Assembly (NCBI GenBank): GCA_963995525.1
Contig: OZ023214.1
Location: forward strand, 36,109,311-36,173,310
From: Escarpia spicata
Taxonomy: Eukaryota; Annelida; Polychaeta; Sabellida; Siboglinidae
Length of the DNA stretch: 64,000 nt
Direction of reading: 5' to 3'
Each line of letters begins with the position of its first letter. Within the stretch, counting starts at the first letter, position 1. Under the pieces are notes generated by a model that worked only from the letters and a program-made list of their open reading frames with translations, did no database searches and was not told the DNA's origin. This document shows positions 1 through 15,400 of the stretch, piece after piece. Both the position numbers and the translations under genes were made by a program.

Positions 1-2395
1 GAAAGGGCTTGAACACACATTTAATGTAATGAAACATAGTCAATTAAAATAATAAATTTACACAGGCGGAAATAAACAATTAATAAACTCATTGTACGTC
101 TACCAGGTTGGCTCCGATATTATATGTGAACGACCTTTTTAGTTTTAATATGAATTTCCCATATCCAATTTATACATTTAATATCAAACCCAATTTAAAA
201 TTATTTACGTTGTTAGTATTATACCGTGTAGTACAATATTGCGCATATTGCAGACGGATCAATACGACCTCTTCTTTATGATGGAGGTGGGCAAAAAAGA
301 ACAATAAAATGGACTGAGTCGTTCTGTGCTGCAACATGTTGCACAAACAACTGCAAAGACAACCCAGGTCTCTCTTTTGTTTTCCGGTAATAGAAAAAGA
401 AACGTGCAATGTTGTGGTTTTAAGTTCGTTTTGTGTGTATGTGTGTGCGCATTCATGCGTGCGCGTGTGTATTATGCATGTGTGTGCTGCATGCGTGTGT
501 ATGTTCCTCGTAGACAGCTTGAACCTCGGGTGCCAAACTTTTGGAGATTAATCTAAGGCCCCTCGGAAGAAAATTAACGCATCTATTTTTTCTCTTCTCC
601 AAACCAACGTTTGTGAGTTTTATCATAGTCTGTGCGTTTGTTCTGAGCAACACGAATGGTCCGCCAATCAGCTGGGCACGTTATACGTAACTTGCGTTGC
701 AAATGACGTCATAAGAAAAACTATTTCGGAATAATGCGGGGAACCGTCTTCGGTGTCTGTGCGAATGTGTATAGATAGCGCCATCGTATAGATGAGCATT
801 TTTGCTACTAACCAAAATTAACCGTCTCAACGCTACATTGACGCAACGATCAGTGCAACTGTACCGAACGACGGCTGGATCTGAACTAAATTCAAAGACT
901 TTCGTCAAGCATCCAACAACGGATCTCCAGATTGTTTAGCATTCCAATTACATGTATTGTTAATTGGCAGGCGACATGATTTATTGTGACAAATAACAGA
1001 CGATGCTCGATAGTCGACACACCTCAAACAAACAGACGTGCCGCACAGCGGGAGCGGAGTGTATCTGTGCGGAGAATAACGAACTCGTTCCGCGTGGCTG
1101 AACATCCCAGTTCCACGCCGCCGCTCATGGCGTCACCACCTCAGCCGTGACAGATACGCTCGGTCAACGTCACGACGAGAGCAAGCCCAGGAAGCACGGC
1201 CATCGTGTGGGAGCATGCATATGCGATACCATCAAAGGATACCATTTATTCTTGCACAAGTTTCTGGATGAACGGAAACAGAAATTCCACTCAATTAGCA
1301 ACATGTGGGACCTGTTTGTTGCGTGTCGATTAGAAGTCTTCTGTCCGTAACAATTTAATATCCGTACCCTGTGAATAATCGTGTTTAGAATGTTAACATT
1401 CCATCGACGTTCTAAATAAGCAGTATTTGCTGTTCAGATTAAAGGTGCCTAATCAAATCGATCTTTAAGTAATTTTAAATTAATTTTGTAAAAAACGACA
1501 CCTAATATAAAATACGACATGCTAGTCGGTTACGTAACAGTTTGTCTTTTTGTGAACTCATCATACCTATTACCAAAACACCATAACATGCTTAATTGTT
1601 GGAGCAGAATGTAACTGAAGCGCCTAGAATCTTCGATAGAACTATATCCGAATTTCTGCGTTCACGGTGTATTTCCTGGCTCTCGCGAAAACCATTTGAC
1701 CGACAAATTCAGTGGATTTGAAGATCAGATGTCAGCCCAGCAACTGGCGTTTGCAATTTACCCAATGTAACGTCCACATTCATTTAAACCGAAGTATGCA
1801 CTTTTTTTATTAAACCGATTGCGTGTATTACTATACGAATTACTAAATACTATTAAATACAGGAAACCGCTTTAATAACAATAGCTAAGTAATGCAAACA
1901 CTAGGGACTCGTTTTGTAAGAAAGAACACATTTATTACGCCCGTAAGAAAAGACGCGGTCAATATAGCTGTCACCAAATCATGCGATGAACGAACATGAA
2001 TGAAAAGGGAAATGGACTAATATCATCACGCTGCTCTTTCATGCAGACTGAAGTTATTGCATGGGGTAAACTATCACATCTAACAACACGGCTCAACGTA
2101 AACATGGTAACCCCAAACAGTTCAGCTTGTTTCAAGTACAAACATGTCGACATCGTTGCGAAATCTGATGTTAATTTGGATATGTTAATACTATTTGTCT
2201 TCTCACATTTAATAGAGCCGTGCGTATGCTACAAATGTATAAACCCCAAAACAATGGTTGCATGTACATTACATACAGCGAACGCAAAAGCAGCCAAGAA
2301 CAACTTGTAGCGACATTCAGAAACTATTTATGAAATATCTCATGGAATTCCTAACGCAAGCACGCACGCGAACACACTAATGAAGCTAAACACAA

Positions 2396-2409
2396 ACACA
2401 CGCACGCAA

Positions 2410-2444
<35 letters not shown>

Positions 2445-2451
2445 CATACAT
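2396..2451. repeat. (ACGC)n microsatellite
   Basis: About 12 ACGC units. Similar GTGC/ACGC-type tracts recur at 50464-50520 and 52340-52470. Confidence 0.9.
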
Positions 2452-4778
2452 AAACACGTTGTTAAAATACGGAATCTGGCATGTGGTGTTATAGAAGTTT
2501 CGACTTGATGTCATAGACTCTGTCGCTTGCATGTGAACATCCACGTGCTCACATCGGCCCAAGAGACATGCACGGAAACGATCGCACACATTGTACCAAT
2601 AAAATAAAATGCACCAACTGCCAAAACACATCGTACAAGTATATAAAACGACTTTATTTACGACTGCTTAATTACAAAATATTGAAATCAACACGCGTGT
2701 GTCCAATCACACAACATATTACAGACTTCCAAACCATGGCATTACATCGAATACCTTGCCTTAAAATAACACGCTCATATAAAAGCCCCGGAATACTTCG
2801 ATACAACTGACCGGTTCTCGTATAGTATACACAACTTACTGAAATGTGAACCAGTAATGTTAACCGAGACAAGGAACAAGAAATTACACCAGCGTTGGCA
2901 TACTCTCACACTACCAGTCATGTCCCCCACAGCGTGTAAATGTTGCGTATAATCTATGATAAGTCGTCTGTAAAACAGTGTAGACGTCTCAGCAAGATCG
3001 AAGTATACAAGACTTGGATTGTACACTGACTTAATTAAAATTGGTGCAATGGATAGTGACGTATCACTGTCATGTATTTGAACGGGAGGTGTGCTGTGGT
3101 GCTGCTATTTGTGCAGTGCCCAAATGTAAACACAGCCTGTTATTACGTTCGCGCTTCGAACGATCTAAATCACATTTCAGACAGTACTGAACGTGTTGCA
3201 GAAAGTGCGAAAGATATACTTAGATATGCATCCATGTTAATTATAATCTAACATTTGACAATAGGTTCGTAACTTATACGAACTAGAACCTAACATCAAT
3301 ATAACAAAGTAACTGTTTGTCGTAAACAATAGTACAAATAACGAGGCGATCTTCTCCTTACAGGCAATAATGTATAGGGAACTGGCAAATTTCGGTCTGT
3401 CTTCAAATTTAAAGATCTACATATAGATAGATATACGTGCATGTCTTCAATACAGGCAGTATCTTCATTTACAAGTGTAACTTTCGTGTTTTTTCTACCA
3501 CCATATAGCATATGCTTTTCGGTTACTGGGCCTATGGTGCAGACATATCACAAGGACTGAGATGCCTGCACGGGGAGACACGATATCCGTGGAAGAGCCT
3601 GTCAGCCAGTAGATACAAATGGAGAGCAATGCTCCGACAACTCCGTCGTATGAAAGAAACACGATAACAACCACTTAACATTTACTCTTATCATCAACAT
3701 TTATTTCTGTTGACACCTACCAGCGGTTTTCCCGTTTTAATCACTAAAAGAGTCACACGACGCACATTTGCTCGGCACGCTCCCTATTCCGTGGCACAAC
3801 CTGTGGCCATCGTTAACGACGACGGGCTCGCTGCTGACGACAATCTTCTGCAACGTTGGCGACAGCCGTCCTGACGCCTTCTTTGCTCTACACACAAACA
3901 ATGCACTATAGTCTCTGCACAGTCTGGCCAACGTTTGTGGAGATGTCCAGCTTTGCGATGGATGCCGGTGGTGCAGTTGTTGACCAAGTCTAGCGTACAG
4001 ACGTCGTGATTATGAATGCTGCTCCACGACCGTTCGCTCTGCAACTGTCGTCGGTCGTTATTTGTAGATGAAGCTGAACCTGAAACCACACAGACTGTAC
4101 TTTTGAAGGATTTACAGTTTTCAATCAGTACTTTGTGAGGCGATGTCTATCGCGACATGTAACAACCGTACCGGTGGCTTACACCGCTGCTTGAGACATA
4201 TCTAGTTATCCTCCTTCCCGCTTACCCAATTGGAAATATGAGAAACACGCAGAAATAGGACGGTACATAATCTGTGTTGTTGGCTTAACTAACCACGAAT
4301 ACAGAGATGATCAAAGAATGTCGGACAACACAATATTTTGTAACATACAATATTTAGAATGTATTACTGTTGGGCAGGTTATTAATGATGCTACAAACAG
4401 CTGTGTGCTATGATAAAATAATTACTAACTCATAACTCCAACAGGTTTATATCCAACAAACCATATTTATACAAGCTTAATACTGGACACCTGTTTCGTA
4501 AGATGAAACTTGAAAGCAACATGACAACAACAAGAAATAATAATTTTCTACAAGACCATCAATAAGCCAATTGGTGCAGCGAATTGACCACACGAAACAA
4601 GTTTTCCGTTGCAATTCATGCCGGCACAACCCTGGCGACACACACGGGGGAGGGATCAGTAGCCGCGACAACAGCTTGGTGACAGATTTAGCGACGTATT
4701 CCACAGGCGTGTGTCCGGCCACGCAAGACGCCATTAGGCGGCGACAAGCTAAGTCGACCCGCGGCGCGTTATGAACAA

Positions 4779-4917
4779 TGTTGCGACAAGCGGATCAACT
4801 GTCCACGTTTAAACGGCGACCGAAGCACCGTTTAAGATCAGGCCTCCCACCGTCGAACATTCTCTACTCCGAGGGGACCGCTTAGTGTCCGTCAATTGTC
4901 CGCTGCTTGTCGTAACA
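4779..4917. mobile_element. Possible short MITE with inverted ends
   Basis: TGTTGCGACAAGCGG at the left and, inverted, TGTTACGACAAGCAGCGG at the right bound about 139 bp of GC-rich sequence. It is a single copy in this window, so this is tentative. Confidence 0.35.
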
Positions 4918-7900
4918 GCTCTATAAAGACATTGTAGCGCCAGGAGCCGACAAACCAAACGGCTCTCGAGTGTCCGCGCTCGCTCGACAGTCGGTAATTA
5001 TTCGGCCAGATTTACTGCTCGTAATATCGCCATCAGTCACGGTCGGCGTGTCGCACGTTTAATCGCATAATCTGCCATTAAAACGCACCAAATGTCCAAC
5101 AATTTGTGCTCTCGTGAAGGGCAACATCTGAGCAACTTTCCAGGAGGAGTTTAGCGTAGGATCAACATATCCGTAAAATGAATCATTGTTCAAACCATAA
5201 CAGTGACGGAGTTGTTCCCGTCCGAACACACTGTGGACATTGGTTGTAAAGACGGATGCATCCTTACAATGTATCTGCAATATTTTACGTAGACAGACTT
5301 TGCCAATTCCCGCCACCAAAGAAGAGAGGGAGAGCTTATGTTGAAGACACAAGACATGTTGGACACTGCGCTGCACCTCATAACGCTTACGGTTCTGGCA
5401 AGTTGAACGTGCATATGTTTGAACGGTCTGGTAGTTACGCAGAGAAAACTCACAATATTACTAAATATTTGATAAGTAATATTATAGGTTAGTGTGTATT
5501 CTTACCAAACAAAATCTATGCAATTAAACAAAGCATAATGTATTGTATTTTATGAACGTTGTACATAATATATGAACAAAACTTTATTTAACATTTTTTT
5601 ATGGTCGCATAAAAATACACCAAGTTAGAGTTATATAACAACTTTTGGGAAGCTATGACGGGTTGCAGAGTAATATCTCAGTTCTCTAAGGACAGAACTG
5701 CATAAATATCTGCGAGTTCCTAAAAGACAATTTAAAAAAAAAACGCAAACACAAGTTTTTGCGTCACACTTGTTTTTCAAATGTGACAAACAGTTTTTAC
5801 GAATGATGCGACGCTTCTGAAAAACTGTGAAACAGTTCTTTACAAGGATTAGACAGTGGCATGATTGAGTCATTATTAATGACAGCACCTTCTTATGGGC
5901 TCAGCGTCTTAACAAAATGAACACGTCCAAAGCTTCAAACAACGCTAACCGTGCGTGCATGCAACACTCGTGTGTATTTTCGTTCTTCCTGAAATGCCTC
6001 GCCTGACCGATGGACCGTATTCGCTAAAACGTTGTTTCTCGGAAAATCCATACAGATTCCACAAGTTGCCTTTGTTTTCGTGCCCCGCGAAACGTTGCCG
6101 TCTAAAAGCACATACGTGTCGTTTCGTTCCCGCTATAGTAACTTCGACGTGGGTCTGTGCAGGTATTGTCAACGTAGTTTACACAAACAATGTGTCCGTC
6201 ATGTTTAGCCCACAAGCAGTATTAACCAACAATAGCCTGTTGAGAGGTTTTAAATGTCTTGAAGACCGAATGAATGATCTTGTTTTGCCGTAGGCCAAAT
6301 TTATATAAAACAAAATGGTTATCACCAACTGGCTGTACGACTTCAAGAGCGCGGCAGTTGTGTAATAGGTTGGAATCAATTATGCATAATAATGTCTACA
6401 ACGGTATAGTCGTCAGCAACAGAAAGTGTTATCAGGCCTGTGCGAAATTTGGTGTGACGATGCAGTATTATACAATAGGCCTAAGGGATACGTTATCATA
6501 TACATAGACAATTATCATGACATTTCGGTCTGTTATTCCAGCGGCACCTAAACTGCGATGAGTTTTGATCCTAGTCGGTGTCTCCCGTCCCACTGCAACA
6601 TTTGCTTATTTTTTGTTGCAAAATGCATTATTCTGCTGATTATTTATTAATCATTATTGTGCATAGTACATTTCAATATCTGAATGCATCATCGTGTATG
6701 TCTGTACAGTTAACATTGCTTTCCAAATTACAATGTCACTAAGTTATGTTTCTACTGTTGGGACAAATGCAAGTATTCTTGCCCTTGTCCACAGATCTCA
6801 TGGGAGATTAACAGCAAGTCAAAACAGATCTGGTTTCTTAGCTAGTCAGCGATCCGATGAAACACCGACGACATATCATTCCGTGGACACTTTCATCCGT
6901 TGCAAGTTCGGATCGACACGTAATTATAATACAGTGGAGGCGGAATTTGCAGTTTATTAATGACTAATCTTTCTGGTGTCTTTCTTTTTGATACGGCATG
7001 GGAAACTACACCCGTGTGCCACCAATAACACCACCGACTTCTACAACTGAAGCGCTAGGTTACTGTTTCGTCACGCTTAAACTAATCCACCATGCTTAAC
7101 CTAATCTACCCTTCCGTTCCTACTGCGCGCGCTGCACGCAACTACCTGCGCACGAAAACAACTAACGCATCACATACACATCACCAACCTCTGGAAACAA
7201 AATCCGAAACACAAAAAACAAGATCGACCTAACTATATCGGGACAACGAATTGGTCATCCGAAATGGCTGACATTGAAAAATACAACAACGATAACATTA
7301 TGACAAGGGTAATTGTTAGCCGCCGTGTCTGCAGCCCCGGAGGAGGTGGACAGATTGCTGAAGAGCACCGACAGCTGGACCTGTAATTCCTCTTCCTTTG
7401 TCTGCGACGCCGGTTAACAAGACTATGCATAACACAGCCACCGACCGAAACAGCGCAACGAGAGCGCCGTCGAGGTGTCTATGGAATTACGCGCGTACAT
7501 TGTGTCGTCGTTTCCGTAATATGTGGCAACAGTTTGGAACGTCGGGAATTGTGAGTGCTAACTAATGCCCAGGTTAAGGAAACCACGAATGGTTCTCTTC
7601 GTGGGTGTCTAACATACTGCAAGCAGTCGTCTTCCCAGAAACGGGTTAGGTTACATCAAAGAGGAGACTGAAAGTGAAATCGGTGCAAAGGAGATTCTAC
7701 CAAAAGTATTTCTCTTGCACGTGTATGACAAGACTACGTAGGCATACGACTCAATGTCTTTAAATATAAAAAACAAATCAGTTACGCCCATTTAGGAAGT
7801 ACACGTATCAGTCTTTTGGTATTCATATACTCGTCTTTGTTGGTTTGACTAGTAATTCCGAATGACCATGAAATAGTCGTTCTTGCAACCTGCTTCAAAC

Positions 7901-8618
7901 CAAAAGAGCATAGATACATACTATTCATGGTGGGTGGGTGCAGCTTTGAACTGATCATATGTACGATATTTCAAGACGTATATCTTACTTTTATAACTGT
8001 CATAGAAAAAGGCTTAAACTTTATTATTTTGTAAAAAAAAAAAGGTTTACATTTACGAAGTTTGGATACTTCAAAAACATTAAAGACATTATTTCACAAA
8101 TTAATACAATACTTTTTCTGTGACAAATACAATAAATTAAAATACATTTCGAAGAGCTATTTGTTTATTTAGTAATCAAGCTTATCATAGCATTGAAGAA
8201 AGATGTTCTGTCCATTTTTGTCGAATAATAACCTAGGGCATGGGCTGGTGAAATAAAAATGAGCTGTCTTTACAAAATCCAATTTTAAGACATTTCAAAT
8301 ATTTTACAATGCTGCATCAAAGTTTACACTTAAGGTTATCATGAATAAAGAATGCTTATTAGTATTATATATTTATTTAAACTTGTACACGCCCCACGAT
8401 ATCATATTATATGTAGATACACAAATTAATTAATGGATGCCTTCTTCGAGGAAGACTGCCTTTGTTCACGTCATGAGAAGCGTCGAGGTGACGGCGGGCA
8501 GGGTGCGTGTAATAGAGCGTCGCCGGGATTACTCTCGCCTCGTCGCCTGCAGCTTGGCTATGTCCACTTCGCCGTGGCTACGCACCGACACCGAACAATA
8601 ACACGGTCTACGATCTGA

Positions 8619-8730
8619 ACAACTCCATAATATAATCCCTGTCATCTTTGTGGCGTTTCAGTTTTAATATGTCCTCGGGTTCGGTGAGTTTTAATCGTGT
8701 GATCCCCTGGCGCAATGGTGACGCACAAAA
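8619..8730 (+). repeat. Direct repeat, left copy, ending at the hAT element
   Basis: Matches 9400-9492 (ACAACTC.TATAATCCC, TTTCAGTT.T.ATAT.TCC, TGACGCACA.AAG), imperfectly. It stops where the hAT terminal repeat begins. Confidence 0.55.
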
Positions 8731-9356
8731 GTCGGTTCTCAACCACTGGGGCGCGACCAAAAATTCGGTTGCCAAGCCATTTTGAGTGGATCGCCAAGAA
8801 TTTCCACTCCAAACTGTCCTTTATTTTCAGTCTTACCCGTACAAGATACATACGTGATGAACTGTTTATTCCAAATAGTGTATGAATTAAAAATATCGTG
8901 TGATTATAGAGTCCAATATCACGTGGCATTTCAAATTCACGTGACATCCGGAATAATGTATTCGGCAATGATACATATGGTATGTTCCTATGGGCAAATC
9001 AGCCTTCAAAATACACTTTTACTAACCAATATTGCTTTAAGCATCACACTATTATATTGTCTACCGGAATGTAACCTTTCAACATTGTCTAAATCGGATG
9101 ACATTCCCACCATTTTTACATTCCATTTGAAGGTGTCCTCTTCCGTCGTCGATAAGCAAAAGAGCGGCGCTGACTTAGTGATGATTCGTGTTCAGCAAGC
9201 AATTGTAATACATGATCTTGTTTCTCGTCTATTTTTGTTATACGTATTTATTTAATTTTATAATTGATGATAAGTTAACTTTTTAAAAGTCTAGGTCGCC
9301 ATGCAAGTCTCGTGGCCCGAATTTTGGTCGCTACCATAAATGGTTAAGAACCGCTG
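8731..9356. mobile_element. Non-autonomous hAT element, 0.63 kb
   Basis: The left end CGGTTCTCAACC...GCGCGACCAAAAATTCG mirrors the right end, whose reverse complement is CAGCGGTTCTTAACC...TAGCGACCAAAATTCG. This is the widespread CAGnGGTTCTCAACC-type hAT terminus. The interior 474-bp open frame (8782-9255) resembles no transposase. No clear 8-bp target duplication remains. Confidence 0.72.
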
Positions 9357-9399
9357 GGCTAGACCATTACATTTTTCGTTTTTTTACTTATGAGAAAGT

Positions 9400-9492
9400 A
9401 CAACTCTTTATAATCCCCTTTGTTCGTATTGTGACATTTCAGTTGTTATATTTCCTGAATCAGCGAGTTGACGCAATATTGACGCACAGAAG
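9400..9492 (+). repeat. Direct repeat, right copy, after the hAT element
   Basis: Second copy of the 8619-8730 sequence, in the same orientation, starting about 44 bp past the right hAT end. Confidence 0.55.
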
Positions 9493-12400
9493 ATGAGGGA
9501 GCTAGGCTCACGTGGATGCTTTTCTAAACAATCTCAATCAAACCTTAATTTGGATTAACAATATAAAATACATAGTTGTGTGCAGGAATTTTAAATAAAA
9601 CAAACACAAATTTAAGTACATAATTACGTTGAGAACACAACAACCTAATTGTTGAGGTCTAGAAAACTGAGTATGCCACATTTCTCAAGAAAAAACATGC
9701 CAAGGTTATCTTTGCGTTCGGTTCACCCAACTAACTATGATCCTTCAGTTTCATCAACATGTGGATGGACTATGACAGCAGTCCTTGTGGCCAAACCACT
9801 AGACCAGTGGTCAGCTGACATCTGGCATGACAGCTGGACATTGGCCACTGGACTGGAGCAGATCCTTTGAAGCAGCCTGCTGGTCGGCTAATGACCATCT
9901 TTGTTGCAGGGACGAACACTGCCTCAGACCAAGGGACAATTGCTTGCAAAGCCATTATTAATGCATTTTAATTATGTGACGTGCTTGCGTGACATCTCCC
10001 TCAGTCACATCTGACGATATCAAGAGACATCACTGAGGTCATTTACACTGGAATGTATTTTGTATTATATCACACCCTCTTTGGACAATGCAACATTTCA
10101 GAACCGTGCTGTTGAGAATCGCATTGTTGACGAGTCAATCAATGGAACTGCATTTAGATATATTGGATGTGTAATGTGTGCCAGGTTGACTCTTCCAATA
10201 AACAGAGCAGCAATTTCTGATGGTGTAAATGCATTCACCAGAGGATGTTGTTGTGGTTTAGGATGTCTGTGTTTTCGCAACCAGTTGACGACATGGCTGT
10301 GGATCCATGCCATTGCAATGACACACAAAACAGGAAAATGGACTTCCGTTGTTTTAACACAAGCTCTTCAGCAGTGATTTGGAACCCAATTCTGCTACAC
10401 AACTGTTTTGAATCCTCTGTCAACAAAATCTCGACAAATGGGAGGATGGAAAAAAACTTAACGAAGACATAGACAAAACGAGAAATGTTACACCATCAAG
10501 ATGATAGCCATGCAAATACTGAAGAAAAGCTCATAAAATACAATGAATTTTTATGATGATGAAACTTGAAAGAAACAACACCACAAGAAAAATATATCAT
10601 ATTCATTTGACAAGAATGTCACTGACAGAGCATAGAACTGTAATCGTGTTATAGTAGATTTACGTAAAATGCCCAACTAACATTCTACAGGGTCGAACCA
10701 CAGTCACTGCCTTTGTAGACGAATACATTAATTTTATTAATCTGTGGCACAACACATTTGAGAAAGTAATGGCAAATTTGCACAGATCTTATCCAATTAG
10801 TTTATTGCAAAGCACATGATTAATGAGTTTTAATGCAGATTATGTCAACTTCAGAGCAATATTTTATGACGACCGACCAGACTGACATGATTAATGCGAC
10901 GTTGTGATGATTCATATTACGAGGCGGCATTCATTTATATTTTCCTGATGTATGCGAATCAGCTCAACTAAGTTCTCAATGAATTGCAATTTCAATCGCT
11001 CTTAAAAGTCCATCCTAAATATATTGATTCAGGTTAATTGATTATTATATGTTTGTGTAAATGATGTACATAATATGCAAACTGCAAGCTCGTTTTAAAA
11101 AGAGCATTCCTACTTATGCCAACATTATCAGACAAATTCAAAGAATTAAGGTTCATTATTAGATTGTAATTGTGTAGTTACAGAGACAGGTCACTTTTAC
11201 AACTTTTTGATTTTGTAGATTACCAGACCTAGTCAAAAATAATTTAATCTGGTGATTTCACAAAATAAATAACAACTGTATACAGAGAAGCTACCATCAG
11301 GATATCAGATGGGTTAATTTTTTTGTAAAATGGGATGAGTGAAAAAATAAATTTCGGAAGGTACAATAAACTTCCTGCAAGTAATAGTCTTAATACTCAA
11401 CAGCAACCACAGTCATTCATCTAATCTATGTGTATATTTAATCGTATTTACAGTGTTATTTTACTCGGCCGTACTTTCTGAACAATCACCTGTACTTGTG
11501 AACACTGGTGACATTAACGCCAACTTGATAAATCGCCAACTTTGCATACTAAACCAAACAGACGCATGAGCACAGCACACGGGCATGAACGGTCCGACGA
11601 CCACGCAAAAACAACGCACTTTAGATGACAAAGAAAAACATACATCACGCGTACATCTACGCCAACCCGCATCTGCTTTGCATTCTGCGGGGCGCGCGTG
11701 AAACAAAACGACCACTAATTTACAGCTCAACTGTTAACCGTGAACCACACGGCCCGTGGGCACTACATTTTGTAAATTGTGCAATCAGATCGACGCGGAG
11801 ACCAGGGCTTGCAACAGACAGTGCCGGCTGATTGGAGTGCGCAGTGTGTCCCCAAGGACTATCGCTCACAAAGAACTGTTAATGATAATGAGAGATGATT
11901 CATTGCGGACAGTGCCGTGAAGCGTGTGGGCCCTCCAGCGAAGCATGCCGGCCAATTCAAAAGGTGTCCAATATTGGCTGCAACAGGTCGACTGCAGACA
12001 GACGCGCGTTGTGTCAACAGAACAATCCACAGATCCCCGCCTGGCCACACAGGACGAGTGAAGTATCCTTCACTGGGGAAACAGTTATTTCATTAGAGCT
12101 CAGTGTCTCAGCATGGTGCTGTCTGGAAACTAGAGCAACTCGAAACCAACAAAGATTCAAGAGACAAACTTGTACACGACATGGTTTTGTCTTGTCATTG
12201 CATTTCACAAGTTATAAGTACAAAGATCATATTGTAATCAATAATTTTGTTTATCTATATCGATCTATACAATATTCTTTTTCATAATTTAATCAATGTT
12301 TAATAACATATATTTTATCAGATTTGATTTCCACATTTACGAGTTTGTATAATATTTAACCGTGGCTATGCAATGCTTAATTTTGCATTGTAACAATACC

Positions 12401-15400
12401 AGTACAAGCATTTGTATTTAAATGCAAATAATGCAATATGCATGCTGGTTACATTTAACATTAACAGTTTGCTTTTACTTTTGTAGTAAGCAAAGCCAAG
12501 CTGGGACAGCACAATGTGAACTGGTTTAAATAGAGAAAGACACATTTTTGTGTAATAGCATCTTGGACATAATTGATTTATTCAAAATAAGCTGCCTAGA
12601 GACGCCCAACATTGTCACCACTCATCACGTGACAGGAAACAATATTTCAGTGTTACTTCAAATTACACACACAGCCAGCTTAACAGTTGTGGAAGGGTAA
12701 GTGATTTGTTTCCAGATTCACAGTGCTCCCACGAACAAGTGTCAGAGATTTTGAGATAGTACCCCCCCTTTCTAGGTTCTTTGCATCCTCAATTTTTTTA
12801 ATTATAACTTAAGCCGTTATAATAAAACCTGAATTGTTATTTTGATGGACAATTTGATATGTCCCCACTTGGTCTATGAGAAACAAAAGATATGTTTTAT
12901 CTAATACTTAATAATGTTAATTCTATTTATTTCAGACATACAGGGTACACATGAGAAAATGTCATCAGCTTGTCTCCCTAATCAGGAGTGTTATCCAGTG
13001 TGGTATTCAAAAAGGAGGTTGGGAACATGTAGACACCTGAGATGTGTGTGTAAGGTACAGAATGCTCAGGATAAACAAAATGCTCAAGATAAACAAAACG
13101 CAAACCAAGATCTGGATTAGAAATAAAGAAGAGTACTCGGAAGAATATTGTTTATGTTCCATCAACTGAAGAAAGCTAACAAGATCTGGCCAATGGAGAA
13201 GAACACATGAGAGAACGCAGTCCACTGCATCACTGAACTGCCTGGCATAAACCCAAAGCATCAGGAGAACAATGTGCTGGAGTAATGGAGTAACAACATC
13301 ATTTGAATTCAAAGTTATCTGAGACTGCAGAGTCACCAATTTCCTAACGAAGGCTACGGCAATGCAACATTCAATGGCTACGACATTCACTGAGATATCG
13401 TCAAAGAAATTTCAGCAACCCACACAGAACATAAATCTTAAATACACAACATCAGAAGAAGTAATTCTTGTTTTCAGTTTCGAATCGAGCACTCTTAATC
13501 ACTGCGACAACAGGTTTCCGAACTGCACTCCTTCGTACGGGCTGAGGCAATTAATAAATATCTTGGTCGCAATCAGTGCGACAGTTTGCAATTAAGCCGG
13601 CGTCAGCGACAAAAGAACGTCGCTGCAGTGGCGCGCAAGTGGCTCAGCAGTGCAGAATAAAAGATGGTGCGCGCCATCGGAGCATAGAGAATGGGTCATT
13701 GGCGGCATTGTCCAACTGAAAGCTTAGTGTTAGTCAACACGCATTCAGCATTCGCTTGTCGCTGTGACTTGTAAGCCATGCGGATCATTCACTTATGGAT
13801 TTTATCATTCCATGATGCAAGTGGCAACTTCAAAAGACGCGGTGCACACTTTTGTTCGACGGGTGCATAAATCTCGGCACACGTTTCCTTTCAGAGAATT
13901 ATTACGACTGCTGTTTAATGGAAATTGCTGTGTGAGCGATATTTAATTCTATAAATGGACGTCCGATTAGAATATAGGGAAATGTGCACACTCGCTTTCA
14001 AAGCACCATAAGAGTATTTATCGACGTCGCGTGTGGTACCGCGCAACAGAAGTAAAGCAACAGAGTGCAGGCACAAACAAAGGCGAAGCAAAGCCAAGAA
14101 AACCTGTTAACACCGCCACAGTCACAACGGTAGTGAAATTTCTTCTTACAACAGGCTTGGTTCAATGGTGGAAACAATAAAAAACAACTTCAGTATAACA
14201 AAAGCATGTAATGTCTGCTTTGGTAATTCCTTTGGTCATTGTAGAGGCCAATGGTCAGTTTCAAAGAAAGAAAACAGTAATGAAATGTTAATTGATGTAC
14301 CATAAACAAATGTAACAACTACAGCAGCAGTAATTCATACAGACAATATATTCCTTCTTATTTTAGCAATTTTCTTTGTTAATATAACAACAAGAATTAC
14401 TTTACACATTTATATGGCTTTGAATGACTATTGGTAATTATCTGCCTATTTTATTCAGATCTGTTCAGCACATTTCAATCCAGTGCTGAATGAAGGTGTT
14501 TTCATAAATCTTCTTCCTCTGTTTCTAGCTAGTTCTTTCCACTTTATGTTGCCATATTCCAAGGTTTCCTCTCATCACCTTTTATTTTACCTTCCTCTTC
14601 TTACATGTAACCATAGTCTGTTATACTCTTTATTTATATGTTGTCTATCTATCTATCTTCACCCCTAAAACATCTAGTAAACGCAGGTAACATATGTGGG
14701 CGAAATGTTTTTGGCTGTCTTGTTTGTTTTTATTGTAAAATCATGTTATACAGCATAATAACTTACAAACTGACCAAACATGTTTTAATTTAAGTTCAAT
14801 ATTAAAAAATTCCAGTGCCATCATCAAAATCCTCAAATAAGGAAGGTTGCAATTTGACAGGTGTGGCAATTCTAATAGCAATACTGTCATCGTTGTTTCG
14901 GGCCAATGGCCACGGCCTAAAAAGTAGCGAGCCCTAGCATGTAAGCAAACTTCCTCCAGAAACATTTTAATGTCGACAACAACCATGGTACGTTAAGAAC
15001 ACATGGACCGAATCTTGAAGGTGAGAAACAAAGCTTTCTGGCGGTGGGCGCCATGTCGTAGTTGAATATAATTACGTCGCAAAAACAATGTTTGAATCGA
15101 ACATTGTTTTGCTTCAATGTGTAAAAACAAAAGACTTCGTAATGACAGGCATCACATAAAAACGTAGTTTATTATATAAATTTGTTCATTTCATGAAATA
15201 AACAACATAGTAAAGGCAAGTTAAATAACTTAGGTAACTGAATATTTATTTTAAAAAAATATTTAAAAAAAATTGATTAAATTTAATGATTTCCAACTAT
15301 TCAGTTCCCTTAAAACACAGGTGGGCATTCAGTATGGTTTATACTGCATAACATGACGATAAAAACAAACAGACAAACTCTTTAATGCATAACACATTTT

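Larger units (their letters stand above)
1..8618. other. Unassigned DNA, no gene recognised
   Basis: Only short open frames without recognisable domains. Contains a GT/GC-rich simple stretch at 430-505, an ACGC microsatellite, and a possible short MITE at 4779-4917. A 105-codon minus frame at 5059-5376 reads like ordinary protein in part (FYGYVDPTLNSSWKVAQMLP), but I cannot link it to a family or to splice sites. Confidence 0.6.

Noticed and set aside
5059..5376. 105-codon minus frame with a protein-like C-terminal half
   Set aside because: I cannot match it to any family, and no flanking exons or clear splice sites were found. Kept only as a note.
8782..9255. 157-codon plus frame
   Set aside because: Lies wholly inside the hAT element, lacks transposase motifs and looks like random AT-rich translation.
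9960..10480. Overlapping 76-105 codon frames on both strands
   Set aside because: No domain, no consistent splice sites, and both strands are equally open, so no gene is called.
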